A stretch of 16,208 nt of DNA, taken from the NCBI GenBank assembly GCA_024763495.1, contig JANTFJ010000011.1, forward strand, positions 1 through 16,208, written 5' to 3'. The translations under genes and the position numbers were made by a program. The DNA comes from Desulfobulbaceae bacterium (lineage in GTDB: Bacteria > Desulfobacterota > Desulfobulbia > Desulfobulbales > SURF-16). The notes below the pieces were generated by a model that was given only the letters and a program-made list of their open reading frames with translations, had not been told where the DNA came from and did no database searches. Below, piece by piece: positions 1 to 6,201 of the stretch; position 1 is the stretch's first letter, and every line of letters starts with the position of its first letter.

Positions 1-178
1 GATCCTGAACTACCTTTTTGGATTTTGGGCCTAATTGGGATTTCCATTTGCGAATGGCGCTATCACTCACGCCCAAACTATTTGCCGCCTCTGATACCCG
101 ATAACCCTGCTCAACGACGAGCTTGACTGCTTCTTCCTTGAATTCTTTCGTGTAATATTTTTTCTTCTCTTGTTCCAT
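1..178 (-). CDS. IS3-family transposase OrfA, N-terminal part (runs off the window)
   Basis: This is the first 59 codons of a transposase OrfA reading off the left edge. The protein begins MEQEKKKYYTKEF and continues with a helix-turn-helix of the IS3 OrfA (HTH_8) type: KEEAVKLVVEQG, RVSEAANSLGVS and SDSAIRKWKSQL. In the family this domain recognises the terminal inverted repeats, and OrfA is normally followed by a frameshifted OrfB carrying the DDE catalytic domain, which would lie beyond the window. The ATG at 178 is chosen because GGAGGTG sits about six bases upstream. Whether the element is complete cannot be seen. Confidence 0.75.
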   Translation of the reverse strand, partial: MEQEKKKYYTKEFKEEAVKLVVEQGYRVSEAANSLGVSDSAIRKWKSQLGPKSKKVVQD

Positions 179-255
179 TTGAACACCTCCACATGCAGAT
201 CATAATTCTGCACACTTTTAGTGTCCACTTTTATTAAACCATTCCACAGGTGCAA
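1..255 (-). mobile_element. IS3-type insertion sequence, 5' end only (cut by window edge)
   Basis: The left edge carries the beginning of an insertion sequence read on the minus strand: an OrfA-type transposase start (178 downward), a strong ribosome binding site (GGAGGTG, 184-190) and an upstream leader. The leader contains a short perfect palindrome, ACACT-TTT-AGTGT (212-224), next to GTGGACACT, which resembles IS3-family terminal sequences. The exact outer end cannot be fixed because the other terminal repeat and target duplication lie outside the window. A TG dinucleotide near 250-253 is a plausible tip. Downstream, nifV ends only about 25 bp away. Confidence 0.6.
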
Positions 256-279
256 TACAAAAAGGAAAAAAGCTGATAG

Positions 280-1431
280 CTATTGCCGGACATTCTCCCG
301 GATAAGCTCTATGGCAAATTGATGAAGTTGTTCAGGGCTCAGGGGGGCATCATTACTGCGAACCCAGGCAGCAACATAGCCGATCTGGTGGTCGTTCAGG
401 TGGATACCCTGCCTGGCAAGCTCTAAATGAATTGCCCGTTTTCCGGTTTTTCGGCCAAATCGTAATTTTCGCCGGATTCCAACCCGCTGGGGATCATAGG
501 GCTCATAAGTTGCCGGATTAACAGACAGGCCGTGTTGATGAAGACCTGTTTCGCAGGTGAAAATATTTGTTCCGACAATAGGATGGTTGACGGGAATCGT
601 TATCTTGCCGGTTTCCGCGATATAGCTGCATAGCTCAAATAACAGTTCCGGGTGGTAGCGACTGTTTCTTTGATTCAAGGCCAGGAAGCCGATTACCTCC
701 TCAAGGCGGCAATTCCCGGCCCGCTCTCCCAGGCCGAGAACAGTAGCATCAAGCCACCTGGCTCCTGACTGGAGTGCGGTAATGGAGTTAGCGGTAGCCA
801 TGCCGAAATCGTTATGGCAATGAACCCCGATATCAATCTTCAAGCTGTTCTTCAGGGGATATAAGAGTTTTTTGATTGCTGCCGGTGTGCAGGTTCCAAC
901 CGTATCGGCCAGGCGAATCCGGCAGGCGCCGCATTTTTCGGCAATTTTTGCCAGGATAAGGAGAAAATCAGGATCAGCGCGGGAGGCATCTTCGAAACCT
1001 ACTGAAACAGCAGGAATATTAAGGGCAAGGGCCTGGTCAATAGAGGCAGCCAGCCTGGATTTAACCCAGCTCCTGCTTTTCTTCAGACGTTCAGATATAT
1101 GCAGATCAGACGCGGGAATGGAGAGGGCAAGCAGATCAGGCCGACAAAGCCCGCCAAAATCAATATCTTCTTTTTGACATCTGCTCCAGAGCGCCAGGGT
1201 TGAGGAGCCTGCCGTTATATTCCTGGCATCCTTGACCAGCACGGGGAGGTTCCTGTTAAGCGGCGAGGCAACTCCCAGTTCGAGTTCATCAACACCAATC
1301 CTGTGCAGGAAGTCAATTACAGTCCGCCTGATTGCCCCGGTAAAAGTAATCCCCGGAGTCTGTTCTCCCTCGCGCAGGGTGGAATCTATGATGCCGATAT
1401 TATTTTTATGTGAGTCCTTAGTATTCTTCAA
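280..1431 (-). CDS. nifV: NifV-like homocitrate synthase
   Basis: A DRE-TIM metallolyase that condenses acetyl-CoA with 2-oxoglutarate to homocitrate, the organic ligand of nitrogenase FeMo-cofactor, if the NifV assignment holds. The 383 residues match NifV in length (about 380). Visible motifs are DSTLREGEQ (16-24), FEDASRAD (146-153), LADTVGT (174-180), the metal-ligand HCHND (204-208) and LGLGERAGN (232-240). FEDASRAD and the preceding ASDLHISERL segment are closer to NifV than to LeuA. The start is TTG at 1431, supported by AGGAAACAG just upstream; no early in-frame ATG exists. It overlaps the upstream gene by 14 bp, so translation is probably coupled. No other nif genes are present in the window, so a related specificity (another 2-isopropylmalate/homocitrate-type condensation) remains possible. 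Confidence 0.8.
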   Translation of the reverse strand: MKNTKDSHKNNIGIIDSTLREGEQTPGITFTGAIRRTVIDFLHRIGVDELELGVASPLNRNLPVLVKDARNITAGSSTLALWSRCQKEDIDFGGLCRPDLLALSIPASDLHISERLKKSRSWVKSRLAASIDQALALNIPAVSVGFEDASRADPDFLLILAKIAEKCGACRIRLADTVGTCTPAAIKKLLYPLKNSLKIDIGVHCHNDFGMATANSITALQSGARWLDATVLGLGERAGNCRLEEVIGFLALNQRNSRYHPELLFELCSYIAETGKITIPVNHPIVGTNIFTCETGLHQHGLSVNPATYEPYDPQRVGIRRKLRFGRKTGKRAIHLELARQGIHLNDHQIGYVAAWVRSNDAPLSPEQLHQFAIELIRENVRQ

Positions 1432-2728
1432 TCTGTTTCCTGAATCGACTGATTTGCCTGTTTCGTATTGTTTCCATATCCAGGTGATAGATATCGGAAG
1501 GAAAGAGAAATTCCGCTACCCCGGTATCAAAAATTCGTTTGACCTCATACTCATCGTGAGCTACCTCACGTTGATAAATATAGTTGAGATAGGATTGGTT
1601 GGTGTGAATAATAAATTCTACCCGCATACCGCCAAGACGAGCGAAAAATTTAAGCATCGGCGTTTTTGCAGAACTACCGGTTGCCGTACTGTTATATGAA
1701 CCGCCGGTCAAGGTATCCGATATATCCTCAAGGGTTATAAATGAATTCGCCCTGACCGCGTTTCTGGTCAGGTGACGGAGAAATCTTTTCACTTCGCCGG
1801 TTGAATTAAGAACAGCCATGAGGCCAAGTTCATCGTCTACTGCGGTTGCTGGATTTTTTTCATTTTTTCTAAGTAGTTTCAGCACCTTGGCTGCTGGAGG
1901 TTTTTTTCTGATGGTTACATAAATCGGCACCTCGCCCGAGCGGTCATGAAAACGACGTCTTTTTATCAGGGTCAATTTTTCGCCTGTTCCCGGGGTTATT
2001 TTAAGTGCTTCCTGCTCATCGAGGACAGACACCCTGGTGCAGCTGAAATCATCGGGGTTGTGTCTGCTGTAGAGATAGCATATCTCCAATTCTCCAATTT
2101 TCAGGCTTGGGCTCCAGATGGAGAGATTAAGAAAATGCAGAAAATCCGCGAAATTATCTTCGATAGCAGTTTCCCGCTCCCGTTGATCAATAGATCCTGC
2201 CAGGCCCATGAGCATCAATTTCCTTTTGGCCTCAAAGCGCGCCTTGCGGTGAAATCTTTCATCAAAGATAATAAGTAATAAGTCCACAGGATCACTGGTT
2301 GTCTCTATCTCGTTAGTTGTTTCGACGTGGGAGCTATATGGGGACAGGACTTTGGCTCGTAACGAGTTAATTACGTCGTCTGCTGTCCGGGCATAGTCGC
2401 GAAGGTGGTGGATAATCAGTTCCGGTATCCCCTCGATTGCAAACATGTTACCAAGAAGCAGGCGACCGCGACTGGCTGCCCTGCCGCGTAATTCCGTATC
2501 ATGAATAAGAGTGAGAATTTCATCAAAACTGTTGATATCAAGAAAATCAAAGATTTGATTGCGGACAGAACGGTACTTGGTTCTCATGAGGGGATCGTCA
2601 TGTATCGACCTGACCCAGGCCTTGGTTTCCATGGAAAAAGGGTGGGCAAGAGGGGGTGATTCACCAACGGAAAACGGCCCATTCTGCAGCATGGATGTAA
2701 ATATGGATTTATGGTTTAATATGCTCAT
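1418..2728 (-). CDS. Unrecognised 436-residue protein, possible remote RelA/SpoT-like C-terminal domain
   Basis: I do not recognise this protein. It is soluble, with no signal peptide or membrane segment. The N-terminal half (about 30-200) is predicted helical and rich in charged residues. The C-terminal half (about 265-410) has a faint resemblance to the RelA/SpoT nucleotidyltransferase fold: IRKK (273-276) and DDELGLMAVL (298-307) in the place of the family's K...D-x-x-G-x-R block, then MRVEFIIHT (368-376) and YQREVAHDEYE (385-395), recalling the VEIQIRT and AEYGVAAHWAYK segments. The Arg of the D-x-x-G-x-R block is missing, so activity cannot be assumed. It starts with ATG at 2728, 92 bp after lpxB, and overlaps nifV by 14 bp. 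The pairing with nifV suggests co-expression but not a function. Confidence 0.8.
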   Translation of the reverse strand: MSILNHKSIFTSMLQNGPFSVGESPPLAHPFSMETKAWVRSIHDDPLMRTKYRSVRNQIFDFLDINSFDEILTLIHDTELRGRAASRGRLLLGNMFAIEGIPELIIHHLRDYARTADDVINSLRAKVLSPYSSHVETTNEIETTSDPVDLLLIIFDERFHRKARFEAKRKLMLMGLAGSIDQRERETAIEDNFADFLHFLNLSIWSPSLKIGELEICYLYSRHNPDDFSCTRVSVLDEQEALKITPGTGEKLTLIKRRRFHDRSGEVPIYVTIRKKPPAAKVLKLLRKNEKNPATAVDDELGLMAVLNSTGEVKRFLRHLTRNAVRANSFITLEDISDTLTGGSYNSTATGSSAKTPMLKFFARLGGMRVEFIIHTNQSYLNYIYQREVAHDEYEVKRIFDTGVAEFLFPSDIYHLDMETIRNRQISRFRKQIEEY

Positions 2729-2820
2729 CTGTTTCTCGTTGTCGGCAATGTTTCATGGTATGCAAAACAGGTAAGCGCTCCACGAACACCACCCCGCACA
2801 CGCTTTTTTTGCTACGGCTT
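2729..2820. other. 92-bp spacer between lpxB and the 436-residue gene
   Basis: No gene and no clear terminator. It contains CAGGTAAGCG (2768-2777), a decamer that recurs exactly at 4115-4124 inside the repeat upstream of lpxB, with GGTAAGCGC again at 4066-4074. This suggests a remnant of the same dispersed repeat family. A T7 run on the plus strand (about 2804-2810) is not preceded by a convincing stem. Confidence 0.35.
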
Positions 2821-3975
2821 CTATCCTCGGACAGCCTCCTGGCATGAACAGGTTTCCAGGGCCAGGCGGGCAACCCGTTCCGAGGCCCCGGGACCGCCAA
2901 GCTGTTTCCTGACCTCAGCCAGACCGGTAAGCATTTTGTCTCTTGCTGTCATGCCGGGCCAGAGGGCAAGAAGCTCGCTTACGATTTTATCGGGCACCGC
3001 GTCATCCTGGAGTAACTCCGCCACCAGGGGAGAATCAGCAATCAGGTTGACCAGTGACGCGTATTTTACCTTGATGAATCGGTGGCCAAGTTGATAGGTC
3101 AGGCGGGAAAGACGGTAGGAAACTACCATGGGTACATTTAAAATGGCGAGTTCCAGGGTTACCGTGCCTGAGGCAGCCAGGGCCAGGTCACAGGCAGCCA
3201 TCAGGTCATAGCGATTTTCGCTGATTATCTTTATGTCAAGGCCGCATTCCGCTAAACCGTTTTCTCGCAGATCATTTTCCTGTAAGGTCGGGGCCAGGGG
3301 CAGGAGGAAAACAGGGTTTTTACCGGCCTGGACAAGCTTTCTGGCAGTATCAAGAAAAATTGGCAGCATGGAACGAATTTCTTTTTTACGGCTGCCCGGC
3401 AGAATTCCGACTATGGTTCGCCCGGTCGGGATGTCGTTTCCGGACAGGAAATCATCTTTGTTCATGGAAGTATTAACCGAATCCATCAGGGGATGACCGG
3501 CAAATTCGACCTCCATGCCGCGAGAGGCATAAAATTCTTTTTCAAAAGGGAGAATAACCGCCATCCGATCAACCAGGCGCTGTATTTTTTTTACCCGGCC
3601 GCTGCGCCAGGCCCAGACCTGGGGGCTTATATAATAAAAAACAGGAATACCCAGTTTTCTGGCCTTTGCTGCCAGGATGAGGTTAAAGTCAGGATAATCC
3701 AGTAAGATCAACAGGCATGGCCGGTTTTGGCGCAATCTGTTTTCCAGAGTTCGCATGGCAGCGCGAATGTCCTTGAGATGGGCCAGGACTTCGATAATTC
3801 CCACCACTGCCATCTGGGCCGCGTCAACCAGGATTTCAACGCCCTGGTCACGTAATTCGCTGCCGCCCATGCCGCAGAATTGATACTGCGGGGCTATTTT
3901 TTTAATGGCTGCCACCAGCCTGCTGCCATGCAGGTCACCGGAGGCTTCACCGGTTATTATCATTATTTCCCGCAT
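2821..3975 (-). CDS. lpxB: Lipid-A-disaccharide synthase
   Basis: Inner-membrane-associated GT-B glycosyltransferase of the Raetz pathway. It joins UDP-2,3-diacylglucosamine and lipid X to give lipid A disaccharide 1-phosphate. The 384 residues match the family (about 380). Diagnostic motifs are TGEASGDLHG (8-17), FCGMGG, LLDYPDFN, YYISPQVWAWRSGR, FEKEFY, EFAGHPL, LPGSRKKEI and the C-terminal ASGTVTLELA. The usual lpxD-fabZ-lpxA neighbours are absent. Start choice is uncertain. ATG 3975 is preceded directly by a heptamer repeat array with no Shine-Dalgarno-like sequence, whereas the in-frame ATG at 3963 (fifth codon) has GCGGGA a few bases upstream. Both leave the first beta-strand and GEASGD intact. 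The gene is separated from parC by a 258-bp repeat-rich region, so it may have its own promoter. Confidence 0.95.
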   Translation of the reverse strand: MREIMIITGEASGDLHGSRLVAAIKKIAPQYQFCGMGGSELRDQGVEILVDAAQMAVVGIIEVLAHLKDIRAAMRTLENRLRQNRPCLLILLDYPDFNLILAAKARKLGIPVFYYISPQVWAWRSGRVKKIQRLVDRMAVILPFEKEFYASRGMEVEFAGHPLMDSVNTSMNKDDFLSGNDIPTGRTIVGILPGSRKKEIRSMLPIFLDTARKLVQAGKNPVFLLPLAPTLQENDLRENGLAECGLDIKIISENRYDLMAACDLALAASGTVTLELAILNVPMVVSYRLSRLTYQLGHRFIKVKYASLVNLIADSPLVAELLQDDAVPDKIVSELLALWPGMTARDKMLTGLAEVRKQLGGPGASERVARLALETCSCQEAVRG

Positions 3976-4011
3976 ATCAGGAGACAGAATACAGAGGACA
4001 GAGGACAGAGG
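3974..4011 (+). repeat. Heptamer tandem repeat array, left copy
   Basis: A degenerate array of CAGAGGA-type heptamers (CAGAATA, CAGAGGA, CAGAGGA, CAGAGGG) beginning inside the lpxB start codon. It is an inverted copy of 8205-8242: reading that copy on the minus strand, 34 of 38 positions are identical, including the shared ATATCAG edge. It forms the outer part of the left repeat unit flanking parE-parC. There are too few and too short units, without spacers, for a CRISPR. Confidence 0.75.
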
Positions 4012-4051
4012 GCAGACAACATAAGGTGAAAATATTTTTAAGCATTTATTT

Positions 4052-4232
4052 GTAACTACTCACGGGGTAAGCGCCTATGTGCAAACCTCACTATTTGTAA
4101 CTAATTGCAGGGTGCAGGTAAGCGACCGGAGGGAGACTCCGATAGATTTTCGTGATCAGACTGGCGCAGCGTACTTGTGCTGTGCAAGACAGGCTGATCG
4201 CGAAAATATGCGGTGCCCTGTGAGCAGTTAGC
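4052..4232 (+). repeat. Nested palindromic repeat element upstream of lpxB (REP-like)
   Basis: A large imperfect palindrome. Outer arms lie at 4097-4117 and 4211-4231. A middle stem has ATTTTCG-type arms at 4146-4163 and 4190-4207, pairing 16/18 plus one G-T. An inner stem pairs GCGCAGC (4164-4170) with GCTGTGC (4179-4185). A small hairpin CGGAG...CTCCG spans about 4127-4141. A partial extra copy of the left arm (GTAACTACTCACGGGG) begins at 4052. The right arm CGGTGCCCTGTGAGCAGTTA (4211-4230) is a perfect 20-bp inverted match to 8082-8101. No open reading frame is present. Together with the heptamer array, this accounts for most of the 258-bp spacer between parC and lpxB. Confidence 0.7.
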
Positions 4233-4233
4233 A

Positions 4234-6201
4234 TTATTTTTTCAAATTAAACAGGGGGGGAACCTGCGGTTTAGCGGTTTTTTTGCCGGTCCAGTCGGCA
4301 ACACGGCGGACAACCCTGGTTGAAATCCGTTTACCCCTGGCCCCTACGCCCTTTATGAGAAAATCATTCCAGGCCAGGTCGGCGTAATTTTTCTTTGCCC
4401 GTTTGGAAGGAGCGAAATAAACCCTGATTTGCCCGTCAGCTTCAGTGGTCAAAAATTGAATAAATGACTTTTTATGTTCAGGGAAAAGCCGGTATTCCTT
4501 GTTAAGAATATATTTGGGAGCACTGAATCGTTTGATATAGGATAAATTTTCTTCACCATCTCGGTAAATTATATTAAAGACAAGTTTTTTCTTTATTTTG
4601 TTAACCCAGAGCAGCTCAGAACCGACAAAGAGTTTATCAACCACATTAATGATTTTATACAGGCCGTTTTTAAAAATAAGCAGCATTCGATCATACTCGG
4701 AACAGGAAAAAAATTGTTCACTTTTTACATGGTGGCCGAGGAAGCCGCTTGCCGGGTCATAGCCCACTACCAGGTTGGAGAGGGCAACCTTCCTGACCAC
4801 AACCTCACGAAATGATTTTATCTCAGTACGGCGGGGAAACTGCGATCCATATTTTTTGAGCAGATCCTCAAGATAATTAACGGCGTAGCCCACCATATCC
4901 TGAAGGTACTTCTCTACTCTTTTGCTCTTTGTCCTGATCTCCTTGATATCCTTACGTTTCTTGTTAATATCATAGCGGGAAATTCGTTTTATCCTGATTT
5001 CCAGCAAATGCTCAATATCATTTTTGCTCACAGCTCTGAGCAGCTGGTCGGCAAAGGGTTTTAAGGCCTGGTCAACCGTTTGCACCACGAGTTTATAACT
5101 TTTGCATTCTTCAATTTGTTTATAGAGCCGTTCTTCAATAAAAATCTGCTCAAGAAGATGGGCATGGAGTTTTTCCCGCAAACGGTCAAGTTCAATTTCA
5201 AGTTCGGTTTGCAGGTCGCGGACAAGCTTGGCAGTGTTGAACCGCAAGACCTCGTTAACCGAGATATTAACCGGTTGATTGTCCTGGATTACCGTCAGGT
5301 TGGGGCTGAGGGAAATTTCACAGTCAGTAAAGGCATACAGGGCCCTGACCGTGTCTCTGGCATAGACTCCCCGAGCCAGTTTAATTTCGATTTCAACCTC
5401 TTCAGCGGTGAAGTCATTTATTGACTGAATTTTGATCTTCCCCTGGCGGGCCGCTTTTTCAATACTTTCCATCAATGACTGAGTAGTAGTGGCGTAGGGA
5501 ATTTCCTTGATTAAAATGGTTTTGTCATTTTTTTCCGCCAGCCTGGCCCGACATTTGATCCGACCGTTACCCTGGCTGTAACCGCCTACGTCTACCAGAC
5601 CTCCCTGGGGAAAATCAGGATAAATTTCAAAAGGTTCATCTTTAAGAATTTTTATCTGGGCCTCAAGCAGTTCACAAAAATTATGGGGCATGATTTTTGT
5701 GGCCATGCCCACGGCAATGCCCTCTGCCCCCTGGAGGAGGAGCATCGGCAGTTTGGCCGGCAGGCTGAGGGGCTCCTGCATCCGTCCATCATAGGAATCA
5801 ATAAAATCGGTAAGATCCTTGTTGAAAAGGATCTCCCTGGCCAGGGGAGAAAGACGGCATTCGATATAACGAGCGGCAGAAGCGGAATCGCCGGTATAAA
5901 TATTTCCGAAATTTCCTTGACGATCAATGAGATAGCCCTTGTTGGCCAGGTTGACCAGGGCCGAAAAAATCGAGGCGTCGCCATGGGGATGAAGCTTCAT
6001 GGTCGAACCCACCACATTGGCTACTTTATGAAAACGACCGTCATCCATGTTGGCCAGGGTCTGCAGTATCCGGCGCTGCACCGGTTTCAGGCCGTCAACA
6101 ATATCGGGAATAGCCCGTTCCCTGATGACATAAGCCGTGTAATCAAGAAAATTTTCGTCAAAAAGCTTATGCAGCCCGCCGTATTCGGAATCAAAATCCA
6201 T
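4234..6201 (-). CDS. parC: Topoisomerase IV subunit A (ParC), Bacteroidetes-type
   Basis: DNA breakage-reunion subunit of a type IIA topoisomerase; with ParE it relaxes and decatenates DNA. Domains in order: winged-helix/tower region (about 10-460) with LKPVQRRIL (38-46), HPHGD (71-75), the catalytic SAARYIECRL block with Arg111-Tyr112, then EGIAVGMATKIMPHN; and a short C-terminal region (about 480-640). That C-terminal region resembles Bacteroidetes ParC (GFLGHHVK, VVDKLFVGSELL, IIYRDG, SYIKRFSAP, NKEYRLF) rather than the GyrA beta-pinwheel with a GyrA box. At 655 residues it is shorter than E. coli ParC (752). The ATG at 6201 overlaps the parE stop as TAATG. In the quinolone-determining region, Ala76 and Ser80 occupy the positions of E. 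coli GyrA Ser83 and Asp87. The absence of a GyrA box and the decatenase-like pairing favour topo IV over gyrase, but this is inference. Confidence 0.9.
   Translation of the reverse strand: MDFDSEYGGLHKLFDENFLDYTAYVIRERAIPDIVDGLKPVQRRILQTLANMDDGRFHKVANVVGSTMKLHPHGDASIFSALVNLANKGYLIDRQGNFGNIYTGDSASAARYIECRLSPLAREILFNKDLTDFIDSYDGRMQEPLSLPAKLPMLLLQGAEGIAVGMATKIMPHNFCELLEAQIKILKDEPFEIYPDFPQGGLVDVGGYSQGNGRIKCRARLAEKNDKTILIKEIPYATTTQSLMESIEKAARQGKIKIQSINDFTAEEVEIEIKLARGVYARDTVRALYAFTDCEISLSPNLTVIQDNQPVNISVNEVLRFNTAKLVRDLQTELEIELDRLREKLHAHLLEQIFIEERLYKQIEECKSYKLVVQTVDQALKPFADQLLRAVSKNDIEHLLEIRIKRISRYDINKKRKDIKEIRTKSKRVEKYLQDMVGYAVNYLEDLLKKYGSQFPRRTEIKSFREVVVRKVALSNLVVGYDPASGFLGHHVKSEQFFSCSEYDRMLLIFKNGLYKIINVVDKLFVGSELLWVNKIKKKLVFNIIYRDGEENLSYIKRFSAPKYILNKEYRLFPEHKKSFIQFLTTEADGQIRVYFAPSKRAKKNYADLAWNDFLIKGVGARGKRISTRVVRRVADWTGKKTAKPQVPPLFNLKK

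Noticed and set aside
67..255. Minus-strand 62-codon frame overlapping the IS leader
   Set aside because: It is out of frame with the transposase OrfA, is highly basic low-complexity sequence, and the real gene has a clear ribosome binding site at 184-190.
2709..2900. 63-codon minus-strand frame spanning the lpxB end and spacer
   Set aside because: It is out of frame with lpxB over most of its length, lacks a ribosome binding site and resembles no protein.
3974..4015. Heptamer array as a CRISPR or VNTR locus
   Set aside because: Units are 7 bp, few and degenerate, with no spacers and no cas genes, so CRISPR is excluded. Variability in copy number cannot be judged from one sequence.
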